Of a stretch of DNA of 64,000 nt, positions 34,647 to 42,966 are shown piece by piece. Numbering within the stretch: position 1 is the first letter of the stretch; every line of letters starts with the position of its first letter. The notes beneath the pieces were generated by a model. It was not told the origin of the DNA. It did not search any database and was given only the letters and a program-made list of their open reading frames with translations. The DNA is from an uncultured Clostridia bacterium (GTDB taxonomy: Bacteria; Bacillota; Clostridia; Oscillospirales; Ruminococcaceae). The position numbers and the translations under genes are program-made. The DNA lies in NCBI GenBank assembly GCA_944386455.1, contig CALXBC010000004.1:1-64000 (forward strand). Reading direction: 5' to 3'.

Positions 34647-35399
34647 TCAATAATATTTCTTAGAATGAATCGCAATCGGTTCATCAAATCCAAAAACTTT
34701 TGCCCAAAATCCGGTATTTTTCTTCCATGCCTTTTCTTCAAAAACAATCGTAACCTTTTCATCGGCTGCATGTCCATCAAGCTGTTCTAAAATATATTTC
34801 ATTTGCGGAGGTCCATCCCCTAATAATAATGACACTATATTGGTTCCTAAACTAAGAAGATTCGCTGCAACGGGGTTGCTAACCAATTGTCCAATCGCGT
34901 AATCAAACGCGCCGCTATCCCCACCATATTGCAAAAATTTTCTGATTTTGATGTCCAGCTGGAATCTATCATTTAAAAAGTCATGCCATTCACTTACCGT
35001 TTTCTCTGCAAGAATAACCTCTGCAAAATATTGCGTTTCACCATCATCTGCATCCGATTGAAATCGTACCACATCAAAGCCATTGTATTCTGGAACTGTA
35101 CCTGAAAAGGTGCCGAGGTGTTTCATATTGTACTTTTGTACATAGTCAAACACTTTTAAAGCAGGAAACAACTTATATTCCTGAGGGACAGATGATATAT
35201 ACTGATCACCCAAATCCTTTCCATACCATTTATCGGCTTTTCCATGCTGAACGTCCTGCAAAAATTGATCAGCCAAATCATCAATTCGAAAGTCCTCCAG
35301 TGTTCCATAGGGACTAACCCCGACTTTCTTTGCGCAACGCCAACCATACAACGCATTTGGGTCTTTCAGCTCCCGTCCGCATCGTAAACATTCACTCAT
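34647..35399 (-). CDS. Zinc-ribbon-headed cargo protein of the integrative element, unknown function
   Basis: 250 residues. The N terminus MSECLRCGRELKDPNAL with a later Cys in GWRCAKK looks like a short zinc ribbon. The middle contains a Tyr/Asp-rich alpha/beta region, and a hydrophobic helix (PVAANLLSLGTNIVSLLLG) lies near residue 185. No enzyme motif is seen. AAAGGAGA precedes ATG 35399. The gene is coupled to the membrane protein gene downstream. Being mobile-element cargo, a defence, toxin or stress role is possible but only by position. Confidence 0.7.
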   Translation of the reverse strand: MSECLRCGRELKDPNALYGWRCAKKVGVSPYGTLEDFRIDDLADQFLQDVQHGKADKWYGKDLGDQYISSVPQEYKLFPALKVFDYVQKYNMKHLGTFSGTVPEYNGFDVVRFQSDADDGETQYFAEVILAEKTVSEWHDFLNDRFQLDIKIRKFLQYGGDSGAFDYAIGQLVSNPVAANLLSLGTNIVSLLLGDGPPQMKYILEQLDGHAADEKVTIVFEEKAWKKNTGFWAKVFGFDEPIAIHSKKYY

Positions 35400-35559
35400 A
35401 TTTTTCTCCTTTCATTTTATCACAGTTTTCTGAATGTGTAAATTATTATTTAGCTGTTATCATCCTCTTCCCTATACCCAAAATCTATCACAAAGTCTTG
35501 CGGACATTCAAGGACATAAAGAATTTCTTTTCTTTGTTTACTCCGTTTCAAATTTTGAT

Positions 35560-35581
35560 CGCCCAAGAGGAAACTTGGGCG
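35560..35581. terminator. Hairpin downstream of the integrase gene
   Basis: CGCCCAAG (35560-35567) pairs with CTTGGGCG (35574-35581). GTCTTTT follows on the plus strand and AT-rich sequence on the minus strand. It separates the integrase from the cargo genes. Confidence 0.6.
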
Positions 35582-35591
35582 GTCTTTTCGG

Positions 35592-36806
35592 TTACATCTC
35601 GAATCCCTCTGTTATCCCGCTGAGTCTTGCAGTGTCTTTTTTCACATAATACAGTTCGGTGATCTGTGAGGTACTGTGTCCCAGCAGATCGGCTACCTGC
35701 CTTGGCGATAATGCCTTGATGGTTCCGTCGGGCTGCTTTTGTCCGTTCACCAAATTGGTGGCGAAGGTATGCCGCAGGCTGTGCAGCCCTTTCTGCTCAA
35801 TTCCCGCCGCCTTGAGGATTCGGTAAAATCTCTTTCGCAGATTGACCGGCTTGGTGTAGCCTCCGTTCCCATCGGCCACAAGGGGCGTATTTTCCCCGAA
35901 ATAGGCTTCTCCGCGCAGATCCTCGATCATCTCGACTGCCGTCCTGTTCAGCGGCACTGTGCGCTTACTGGTGGCGCTTTTAGGCTTGCCTACTTTGATC
36001 TCCCGGCCGCTTGTAAATTCTGTACCATCTCTCCGTGAAACTTCTTTCACCCCCTGCCGGACGGTCAGCGTTTTCTTTTCAAGGTCAATGTCGCTGTTCA
36101 ATAAACCAAGCAGCTCGCCGGTTCGTAATCCTGTGTTCAGCATCAGAATATAGGCTGCCGCCTGCTGATATTTCCGTTTGCCGTCTTTGAAGGTGCTGAA
36201 CGCTTCGGCTTTAAACTTCTCAATTTCCTCCGGCGTGAAAATGGTCACTGTTTCACTCTCCGGCAAATCTTCCTTGTCCTGCGCCGACAGGAAGTTCGAC
36301 TTCTTCATCATCTCCACATTTGCCATCGGATTCTTCGGAATCAGTTCCTCGCGGTAGAGATACCGGAAATATTCGTTCAGCACCACATAGGCTTTCTTAA
36401 CGGTGGTGTAAGCGTAGCCTTTGTTCATCCAGTAGTTGAGCAGATTTTTTATGTCTGCTGCTGTGATGTCTCCAACCGGCTTTTCCCCCAGCAGAGGATA
36501 GATTTGATTTTTGGCACTGCACTCGCACCGGTCATAGGTGGTTTGCTCTACCGATGGGAATTTGAACACCTGCAGCCAGTTCTGCATGCTGTCTTTTACT
36601 TTTTTCTTGGATTCATCCGACTCCACGGCTTGATTTTCAAAGTCCGCGATATAGTCCGTCATCTTTTTGTTGACCTCGGCTTTGGTCGTACCGGAGAAAC
36701 TCTTGCGTTTCCGCTCTCCATGCTCGTCCATATACCAGACTACGCCGCCCCAGCGGTCATCGGTACGCTTAAAGGCATTGCCGTTGGTCAGCAGTTTTCT
36801 TTGCAT
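35592..36806 (-). CDS. int: Tyrosine recombinase / integrase (Tn916-Int-like)
   Basis: 404 residues. An N-terminal arm-type DNA-binding region (GGVVWYMDEHGERKRKSFSG) is followed by a SAM-like core-binding domain and the catalytic domain. The catalytic set is complete: Arg in NTGLRTGELLGL, HSLRHTFATNLV, LLGHS, and Tyr in ITELYYVKK. It should integrate and excise the element. It is transcribed leftward and is the last gene of the mobility module. Confidence 0.95.
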   Translation of the reverse strand: MQRKLLTNGNAFKRTDDRWGGVVWYMDEHGERKRKSFSGTTKAEVNKKMTDYIADFENQAVESDESKKKVKDSMQNWLQVFKFPSVEQTTYDRCECSAKNQIYPLLGEKPVGDITAADIKNLLNYWMNKGYAYTTVKKAYVVLNEYFRYLYREELIPKNPMANVEMMKKSNFLSAQDKEDLPESETVTIFTPEEIEKFKAEAFSTFKDGKRKYQQAAAYILMLNTGLRTGELLGLLNSDIDLEKKTLTVRQGVKEVSRRDGTEFTSGREIKVGKPKSATSKRTVPLNRTAVEMIEDLRGEAYFGENTPLVADGNGGYTKPVNLRKRFYRILKAAGIEQKGLHSLRHTFATNLVNGQKQPDGTIKALSPRQVADLLGHSTSQITELYYVKKDTARLSGITEGFEM

Positions 36807-36889
36807 TCCTCGTCACTTCCTTTCCGATCACACACCATACCACAACCTCTTCTCCATATCCAGCGACTTTGCAAAAAGTAAGGAAAAAG

Positions 36890-38242
36890 TCACATACTGA
36901 GGTGCATACCCTGTTCCTCATCATCGCTGTGACCCGCCTGCACAGAACGGTCGGTTTTCAGTCCGTGAGCCTGTTTCTTCCGCTCGATCCTGGACTGCAG
37001 TTTGGAGTCGATCTGCGTATCCAATTTCATCCGCAGCTTTTGACAGCTTGCGGCTATAGCTTTGGCAAGTTGCAGGATGAGGCTGCCGACAGAGGCGGTG
37101 ACCGATATCGGATGCTCCTGTTGTTCGCTTTGCAGTATCAGGGAAGCGGAACGAAGAACGGCGTTTTTAATATCCCGGAATTCCTTGTTGTCCTCCAGCG
37201 GGATATCCGGTTTGGGTTTGTCATAGTAAATCGACAGCTTTTCACGGTTGGCCTTGTTCCACTCTGCATACAATTCAGCAATCCTCTCGTCTTTGGCGAG
37301 TTCGGCAACGATTGCGTCAACTGTTTGCTTGATACTTTTCGGAAGATAGCCGTATACCTTTTTGCCTTTGTAATTGGATAACTGACCGATCAGCCTGACA
37401 TACAGATTTTGAATTTCTTCCGATGCAGAGATCGGTGTTTCCGCATCTTTTAACAGTTCGTCTATTCTCTTTTTCGCTTCTGCCCGAACCTCATCCCGCA
37501 TCTGATTTTCCAGCGTGAAGGCATGGTACATTTCGTTGCGGAAGATATCGTTGGCGAGCAACCTACGCATTTCTTCGATTCCTTTGTTGGTGAGATACCC
37601 CTGTTTCACATCTTTGGAATACACCATCAGATGAATATGCGGATGGTGGGTTGTGTTATGGAAGGCCGCATACCATTTCATTTGTGAAGGCTCTATTTTG
37701 TGTGCTTGGGCAATCTGCAAAGCGTTGCGCCGCACAAGTTCTTTCCATGCGTGAGCATTGTTGTAGCCGAGACGTTCCGCATCTTCCCTACGAAGGCTGA
37801 CAACGTGCGTCCAGAGGATGCCTTCGTGACGGGATACTTGCTCGGCCACAGCGTCCAAATCGATCTTATCATCGTTTTGACTGAACAGTCCGTGCTTGCC
37901 GAGTCTCTCGACGCCGGGACGCTCTCCCATATATGACACCAACTTTTTGATTCCGTCAATCCGGTCGGCATTGCGTTCAATGAAAGCATCTATAAATTCC
38001 GTTGCCATACCACGGGATTGCTCCTGTCTGAAATCTACAAATTCAGGATAGTTCCAAGCCGGAGGATATGCTTTTATTAAATCACAGATTAGAGCAATCT
38101 GTTTTTTCGTAGCCGGACGATGATCGAATCCGTCCGGCAGCTTCTCCACACCTTCCCGTGTTCCCATATACTTGACCAGTTTACCGGCGTTGGCTCTGGC
38201 CGGATTCTTGACATATCGGCTGGTGAATATAATCTTCGGCAT
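36890..38242 (-). CDS. MobP-type relaxase
   Basis: 450 residues. The N-terminal half contains the metal-binding histidine motif NTTHHPHIHLMVYSKD of the MOB-P (MobP2/MobP3-like) relaxases. The N-terminal KIIFTSRYVKN and YMGTREGVEKL are typical of the Firmicutes group. It nicks the element at oriT and pilots the strand during transfer. The C-terminal third is Lys/Gln-rich and probably helical. It follows the ribbon-helix-helix gene by 2 nt. Confidence 0.9.
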   Translation of the reverse strand: MPKIIFTSRYVKNPARANAGKLVKYMGTREGVEKLPDGFDHRPATKKQIALICDLIKAYPPAWNYPEFVDFRQEQSRGMATEFIDAFIERNADRIDGIKKLVSYMGERPGVERLGKHGLFSQNDDKIDLDAVAEQVSRHEGILWTHVVSLRREDAERLGYNNAHAWKELVRRNALQIAQAHKIEPSQMKWYAAFHNTTHHPHIHLMVYSKDVKQGYLTNKGIEEMRRLLANDIFRNEMYHAFTLENQMRDEVRAEAKKRIDELLKDAETPISASEEIQNLYVRLIGQLSNYKGKKVYGYLPKSIKQTVDAIVAELAKDERIAELYAEWNKANREKLSIYYDKPKPDIPLEDNKEFRDIKNAVLRSASLILQSEQQEHPISVTASVGSLILQLAKAIAASCQKLRMKLDTQIDSKLQSRIERKKQAHGLKTDRSVQAGHSDDEEQGMHLSM

Positions 38243-38244
38243 CG

Positions 38245-38649
38245 CTATTCACCCCGCTGCCATTCGTAGGCGTCTTCGAATGCAACCACACCGTTGAGCC
38301 GCACCACCTCACCGGCACAGGAATTCCGCAGTCTCGCCATGGTATCCTCATCCACCTCGTTAAAAGCGGCGGTTAGGTTATTCTGAATGGACTGTTCCAC
38401 CGCGACCTTGAACAGCATTTCCGAGATGTGCCGTTCCACACTTTCGACCTCCGTTTTGATCGTCTGCGCCAGCAGCGGTGACAAGAATTCCAGACTCTTA
38501 TTCTGGCGCAGATAGGCCATATAAAATTCTACAGCCCGGCACACAAACTCACTTTTGGACGTGGCATTGGCTTCGGAAAGCATACTCTCCATTTCCTCCA
38601 CCATAGATGGCCGCATCCAGTAGGCATACTTTTTCTTCTTGTCTTCCAT
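38245..38649 (-). CDS. Relaxase accessory protein with ribbon-helix-helix-like N terminus
   Basis: 134 residues. The first 60 (KYAYWMRPSMVEEMESML, then ATSKSEFVCRAVEFYMAYL) read as a ribbon-helix-helix DNA-binding domain. The rest is helical with a conserved-looking tail. Such small proteins sit upstream of relaxase genes and help load the relaxase at oriT. The gene is nearly contiguous with the relaxase gene. A MobC-like role is inferred from position and fold. Confidence 0.8.
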   Translation of the reverse strand: MEDKKKKYAYWMRPSMVEEMESMLSEANATSKSEFVCRAVEFYMAYLRQNKSLEFLSPLLAQTIKTEVESVERHISEMLFKVAVEQSIQNNLTAAFNEVDEDTMARLRNSCAGEVVRLNGVVAFEDAYEWQRGE

Positions 38650-38720
38650 AAACCCTCCGTTTCTGACCGACCCCTTCGTTTTTTCTCTGAAACGGTCGGC
38701 TCTGCCGTCCGATGTGATAC

Positions 38721-38744
38721 GTGAGGAGGCTATAGACCCCTCAC
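38721..38744. other. Candidate oriT / nic region
   Basis: GTGAGG and CCTCAC form a perfect inverted repeat around AGGCTATAGACC in the non-coding gap upstream of the mobilization genes. Inverted repeats beside a conserved core in this position are typical for MOB-P origins of transfer. No experimental consensus is matched. Confidence 0.35.
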
Positions 38745-38774
38745 TTTAACCTGCTTTACTTTCAACCCTGTAAA

Positions 38775-39170
38775 TCAGCTGACTTTTTTCTGCCTTCGGA
38801 GCAATTCTGCCCGTTCTAACTGCTGTCGGTAAAAATATTCCTTTGCCTGCTCGATCGACAGAATCGTATAGAGTAGACTGCCGTTACGCTTTACTCATTT
38901 TGCTGTTTGTGTTTTTGTCGGCTCGGTGCGAATCAATTGTTTTTCCTCTAACCGTTTGACATATTTACTTACCGTGTTGCGTGAAATTTTCAGCGTCCGA
39001 CCGATCGTTCTGAAGCTTGGATGACACTGAAAGGTTTTCCTGTCTTCGCAGTACATCAAATAAGCATACACCGCAATCTCTCCGGTAAAGAGTCCAAGGC
39101 AAAAGATTTCATTCGGCAGAGGAAAATAGTTCTTGATGGCATCTCTTTTGTGATATTGCTTGTAGTTCAA
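38775..39170 (-). pseudogene. HTH replication/regulatory protein interrupted by an in-frame TGA
   Basis: The frame reads NYKQYHKRDAIKNYF with a winged-helix region (IGRTLKISRNTVSKYVKRLE), a protein common in mobilizable elements of Clostridia. Translation probably starts at TTG 39170, preceded by AGGTGAT, which avoids overlap with the excisionase gene. A TGA stop at 38895-38897 cuts it after about 91 residues. The same frame then stays open for about 39 more codons with plausible coding sequence (KRNGSLLYTILSIEQAKEYF). It is either a recent nonsense mutant or a functional short form. Confidence 0.7.
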
Positions 39171-39174
39171 TTGA

Positions 39175-39471
39175 TCACCTATCCCTTTCCGATTGCCTGT
39201 CTGCCCATTCTCTGAACTTTTCTTTCGGAACAACCAATCGGCTGCCGATCCTTATGCTTGGAAAATCTTTCCGATGCAACAGTCCATAGGCGGTGGTAGC
39301 CGATACTCCTAACAGCTTTGCTACCGTTTCTGCGTTAAGGAACAACGGCAGTTCATCGTAGCTTTTGTAAACGGACTCCTTCAGTTTTGTCACCTCCTGT
39401 TGAATAAAAGACCTTACTTGCATATCATCACGGTAACACAAATAAAGCGGACAAGTTTGTTCGCTTTTCAT
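39175..39471 (-). CDS. Excisionase-like MerR-type DNA-binding protein
   Basis: 98 residues. The C-terminal half (LFLNAETVAKLLGVSATTAY, then IRIGSRLVVPKEKFREWADR) is the helix-turn-helix/wing of the excisionase family. It would bend DNA at the attachment site and favour excision. Internal starts exist at Met17; the long form from 39471 is kept. It is upstream of the interrupted HTH gene. Confidence 0.85.
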   Translation of the reverse strand: MKSEQTCPLYLCYRDDMQVRSFIQQEVTKLKESVYKSYDELPLFLNAETVAKLLGVSATTAYGLLHRKDFPSIRIGSRLVVPKEKFREWADRQSERDR

Positions 39472-39668
39472 TATGCTCCGTGCCTAATATGTAAGTAAGG
39501 TCTTGGCTCTTTATTTAAGTTAATATGTTCTGCCGCTTTGCGGCGGTTTGATCAGTTGGCACTTATTCTGTTGATGATTAAATTATATCAGAACATTTGT
39601 TCTTTGTCAATATCTTGAATTCATTTTTTCCAATCTTTTGGGAATATCGAGATGACTTCGCATCACAA

Positions 39669-39702
39669 CAAAAAAGCTGGCGGATAACCGTCAGCCTTTT
39701 TG
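39669..39702 (-). terminator. Terminator downstream of the coiled-coil gene
   Basis: AAAAAGCTG and CAGCCTTTTT with CGGATAACCG between them form an A/T-flanked hairpin directly after the stop codon at 39706. Confidence 0.75.
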
Positions 39703-39705
39703 TAT

Positions 39706-39981
39706 TTATGCGCGCTTTTTCAATTCTTCAATATCGGTCTGATTTTTCTTGACAGCGTATTCGATCACGTCAACGCGGTCTTTTAGTTCTTCCTGCTTTC
39801 CTTCGATCACAGTGATGTGAGATTTTTCCTTGATTACCTCTGTTTGATTTTCGAGAATCAGTTGGAGCGTAGGCTCTATATCAGTTTCCAGTTTTAAATT
39901 TATTTTTTTATTATCAGTTTGCGAGATTGCAACGTTCTTGTCTATTCTCTCTGTACGCTCTAATAGCACAGTTAATACCAT
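39706..39981 (-). CDS. Small coiled-coil protein of the integrative element
   Basis: About 91 residues from ATG 39981, with GGGGAAGG upstream. The sequence is dominated by charged heptad-like helices (VIEGKQEELKDRVDVIEYAV), predicting a coiled coil. It lies just downstream of the XRE regulator and has its own terminator. No family is recognised. Confidence 0.65.
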   Translation of the reverse strand: MVLTVLLERTERIDKNVAISQTDNKKINLKLETDIEPTLQLILENQTEVIKEKSHITVIEGKQEELKDRVDVIEYAVKKNQTDIEELKKRA

Positions 39982-40050
39982 TTTTCCTTCCCCAACCTCC
40001 ATACTATTATAAAAGCAACAGACCGACAAGAAATTCATTAGTCTGTTTTA

Positions 40051-40269
40051 TTACTTTTCTGTATCAATATCCGGAACATATTCAAGTAAATCATTGACAG
40101 TGCAATTAAATACTTTACATAAATTATTGATTTGCAGGATCTCTATCCATTTCGTCTCTTCATAGTACATTTTAGAAATATTTGCTTGACGTATCCCGGT
40201 AAACTGAGAAAGTGTTTTTTGATTCATTTTATGTTTCCACAACAATTCTGACAACTTTATTCTTATCAA
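40051..40269 (-). CDS. XRE-family (Cro/CI-type) transcriptional regulator
   Basis: 72 residues forming a single helix-turn-helix domain (LLWKHKMNQKTLSQFTGIRQ, then NISKMYYEE and LCKVFNCTVNDLLEYVP). Such small regulators control excision and mobility genes. A divergent AT-rich gap with repeated GTTACTG/GTAAT words lies upstream. Confidence 0.88.
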   Translation of the reverse strand: MIRIKLSELLWKHKMNQKTLSQFTGIRQANISKMYYEETKWIEILQINNLCKVFNCTVNDLLEYVPDIDTEK

Positions 40270-40284
40270 ACTGCTAACCTCTGT

Positions 40285-40365
40285 AGTTACATTTTAACAG
40301 TAACAGTAATTATTACAAATAGTTTTTGCATAATATTACTTTTATAGTAATTTATATGATATGAT
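40285..40365. promoter_or_regulatory. Candidate operator region of the XRE regulator
   Basis: Repeated AACAGTAACAGTAATTATTAC and AATATTACTTTTATAGTAAT words form short inverted and direct repeats in the gap between the XRE gene and a divergent small reading frame. Binding by the XRE protein is inferred only from position. Confidence 0.35.
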
Positions 40366-40400
40366 TGATTTGAAAAATTTTAAGCAAGGGAAGTAGTATT

Positions 40401-40499
40401 ATGCTAATCAAAATTAAACCTAATGGATGCAGCCAGCAATTTTCCTGTGATTTCATGCGGGAATTCTTTTACAAGGAACTCGAAACAGATGACCACTGA
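40401..40499 (+). CDS. Possible tiny protein divergent from the XRE gene
   Basis: 32 codons starting at ATG 40401, with AAGGGAAG upstream at a good distance. The frame stops at TGA 40497. Another frame (about 40493-40615) then reads GLEIESHSDHGSEISGC and onward, so the pair may be a frameshifted gene of about 70 residues. No family is recognised and coding status is uncertain. Confidence 0.3.
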   Translation: MLIKIKPNGCSQQFSCDFMREFFYKELETDDH

Positions 40500-40963
40500 C
40501 ATTTCATCATTGTAGCGGATTAGAAATCGAGTCCCATTCGGATCATGGTTCTGAGATAAGTGGATGTGTCAATATCTTTGAGGACAGCGATCCAAGTATC
40601 GCCTCCAAACGGTAGTTGATAAATACTGATAAAAAACCGGCTTGAAGAAGCCTTTTGCTTCCTCAAGTCGGTTTTCTTTGTTTACTGCGTCACAAATTTT
40701 GAGCACCCCCTCCCCTGCCATAATCCCATATCATCAATAAAGCATCAAATAGCGTTGGAACTTGTCACTCGGAGTTCAGAATGACTCAATAACGCGGACA
40801 CCTTGCTGTTGCATTCCCGCCAATGCTTTTCCCACATCCACTCCACACGATGCGTTCAAGCCTGCAGTTACAAATGGGAAGAAACCTTTTATTTCCTAAT
40901 CCGACATATTAAAAAAGGTCACGGCAATATCTTCGTTTTCAAGATGGCGCGCTCCAATTTTCG
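40500..40963. other. Gene-poor junction at the right end of the element
   Basis: It contains a frame relic to 40615, a strong hairpin at 40629-40680 (AAAACCGGCTT/AAGTCGGTTTT arms, terminator-like on both strands), the right 18-bp repeat at 40730-40747, and about 215 bp without recognisable genes before the insertion-sequence relic. Confidence 0.5.
40730..40747. repeat. 18-bp direct repeat, putative right attachment site
   Basis: A second copy of ATCATCAATAAAGCATCA, matching 33837-33854. See that entry. Confidence 0.6.
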
Positions 40964-40964
40964 T

Positions 40965-41887
40965 ATTGTAAAGTTAAATAAAAGTTGAGAATCCCTCATC
41001 TCATATGGTACAATGGTTTCACCACAAAGTCCAAGTACTCCTAAAGAAAAGGAGGTTCTCATGATGAAATCATACCACATTATCTGCCCGAAGTGCAACA
41101 ACAATCACAACTTTTATCGATATGACAAAACTCCTGATGGTTATCAAAAGTATCTTTACTGGAACTGCCATCATCAATTTGCTCCTGAACGACCGAGACC
41201 GGAGGGGGAAATTTGTCGACGGAAATATCCGCCTTATCCTGTGCGTGGGAAAGCCAGCTTCCTACACCACAATCAGTAACCGGTGCACCAAATTTGTGTA
41301 TGCAGCTCATGCCGCTGCTGGACTTGAATTCTGACGAGTGGCATGCCGATGAAACCGTGATTAAAATCAATGATGAAAAACACTATGTCTGGTTTATCAT
41401 TGACAGCGAAACTCGCTTTATGTTGGGCTTTCATCTCTCTCCTTATCGTTCCCTTCCGCAGGCGCATTCCTTATTCAGCCATGTTGCACATTCGGGCAAC
41501 CCTCCTGCCATTGTCAGCGACCGCTGCAATGCTTACAGAGTTCCTGTCAAATGCTATTTCCCTAATGTCAAACACATTCGGGTGGAGAGTTTTCAGGATG
41601 ACATCAGTAACAACCTGATCGAATTCATCAACAACCGGTTCAAACCTTGGTACAAAACGAAACGTGGCTTCCATTCTTTTGAATCTGCCAACGCTACCAT
41701 TTCCGTCTTTGTTTTCTTCTTTAAATTCATCAGATCACATCAAGGCTTGAACGGTCTCACCCCTGCACAGGTTGCCGGTGCCAGCTACGGCCCCAATCCC
41801 AGAAACTTGTTTTCTTTAGCCAATCCAAGATAATTTAAGCTTTTCTACAGAAACTCCCCTCTGCTTTTTTATTTTTACTTTACAGTG
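40965..41887 (+). mobile_element. Decayed IS6-like insertion sequence
   Basis: Imperfect terminal inverted repeats (TGTAAAGTTAAATAAAAG at 40967 onward; the reverse complement of ACTTTACAGT near 41877) enclose a broken transposase gene. At about 0.92 kb it is shorter than a typical intact copy. It lies about 220 bp outside the right repeat of the integrative element. Confidence 0.65.
41061..41833 (+). pseudogene. Frameshifted, internally deleted DDE transposase
   Basis: The first part (41061-41279) encodes a zinc-ribbon start (YHIICPKCNNNHNFYRY; WNCHHQFAP). The second, in another frame to 41833, holds the DDE core: DEWHADETVIKI, VSDRCNAYRVPV and NNLIEFINNRFKPWY, with RSHQGLNGLTPAQ near the end. 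A central stretch expected between the two parts is missing. The catalytic residues remain but the gene cannot give a full transposase. Confidence 0.8.
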
Positions 41888-41996
41888 CCAAAATTTTATA
41901 ATAATCGACGTGTCGAACGGACAATTTTTCCAAAAAGACTCGTTATGCTTTCTTTCATTATCAGGCGCCCCCAATCAGCTCTGAACAAAACTACGG

Positions 41997-42854
41997 TTAA
42001 ACGATTTCTAAATAAGGCTCATCCGGTATTTCCTTTATTTCTGTGATTTGTACCCTTTCTGCACCTGCAGGAGAGTTAGGATAATGCATTGTAAAAAATA
42101 ATCCGCCACCGAAATCCTTGAATATCATACCGTGTCCGCCATTAATTGCGGAAATCGTTTTTTCGCAATGCTTCCATTTCCCATTTATTGTGCCGTCATC
42201 AGAATAGGCTATTGCTTCAAGATAACCGTTATCGTCAAAACTCGACCAAATCATAAGCAATTTACCGCTGCTGCTTTTATATAAAAACGGTCCGTCGGTA
42301 ATAAAGCCCCCATATTCCTTTGAAGACGCCCAATCAGGATCAGATGCTTTAAATAATGTGCATGGCTGTCCTGCTGTATGCTTTAAATCTGCCGAAAGCT
42401 GTACAATGCACATTTCGCCGTCCGTTATCTGCACCCACTCGTGGCAAAAAATCATATACGGAATACCGTTTTCTACATAAAGTGTTCCGTCAAGGCACAT
42501 CCAATCATTAGGAGTGAGTGGACAACTCCATACCTCATATGGTCCTTCCGGCTTATCGGCAGCCAAAATCTGCACCGCTCGCATATGTCCCTTTGCAAAA
42601 AACGATGCAAACATATAAAACCGACCGTTATAATAATGCACCTCGGGCGCCCAATAATTTTCAGTTGCCCAGAAACCGACCGGTGGCTCAAAGCATTGAA
42701 CCGGATCCGACCAGTCCTCCAGATTATCAGATATATGACACCAAAAGCCGCCCGATCCTTCCCAAGCATATTTCCCCGGCGTTCCAAAAAGATAATACTT
42801 GCCATCAAAAGGCAAAATAAACGGGTCGCGTATATGTATTTCCGATAGCTTCAT
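41997..42854 (-). CDS. GH43-like glycoside hydrolase, intracellular
   Basis: 285 residues, five-bladed propeller type. The catalytic-base Asp is in IHIRDPFILPFDGKYYLFGT at the N terminus, YWAPEVHYYNGRFYMFAS is a second conserved blade, and DGTLYVENGIPYMIF carries the pKa-tuning Asp. The usual general acid motif TEGP appears as ITDGPFLYKSSSGKLLMIWS, so Asp or another residue may serve. No signal peptide is present. It would act on imported oligosaccharides bearing arabinose or xylose. It is the last gene of the glycan locus. Confidence 0.85.
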   Translation of the reverse strand: MKLSEIHIRDPFILPFDGKYYLFGTPGKYAWEGSGGFWCHISDNLEDWSDPVQCFEPPVGFWATENYWAPEVHYYNGRFYMFASFFAKGHMRAVQILAADKPEGPYEVWSCPLTPNDWMCLDGTLYVENGIPYMIFCHEWVQITDGEMCIVQLSADLKHTAGQPCTLFKASDPDWASSKEYGGFITDGPFLYKSSSGKLLMIWSSFDDNGYLEAIAYSDDGTINGKWKHCEKTISAINGGHGMIFKDFGGGLFFTMHYPNSPAGAERVQITEIKEIPDEPYLEIV

Positions 42855-42966
42855 TCTAAGTTCTCCGTTTCCTCAAAAGCAGTTCAAATTCTGTTCTTTT
42901 AAAAATTAATTTTTTCGGTGCAGAACTGTATCTCATTCAGCTGATAAGCCTTTTTAAAGCAAATAT

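Larger units (their letters stand above)
33837..40747. mobile_element. Integrative mobilizable element (about 6.9 kb)
   Basis: It is bounded by the 18-bp direct repeats. It carries a two-gene cargo, tyrosine integrase, MobP-type relaxase, ribbon-helix-helix accessory protein, an interrupted HTH gene, an excisionase-like protein, a coiled-coil protein, and an XRE regulator. There are no type IV secretion genes, so transfer would need a helper element. Except for a tiny plus-strand reading frame near the right end, all genes run leftward. The right boundary is followed by a decayed insertion sequence. Confidence 0.7.

Noticed and set aside
38895..38897. TGA read as selenocysteine in the HTH gene
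   Set aside because: A DNA-binding protein has no need for it, and no convincing stem-loop for a bacterial SECIS directly follows.
40803..40988. A 61-codon plus-strand frame before the insertion sequence
   Set aside because: No ribosome-binding site, low-complexity composition, and it runs into the insertion-sequence terminal repeat.
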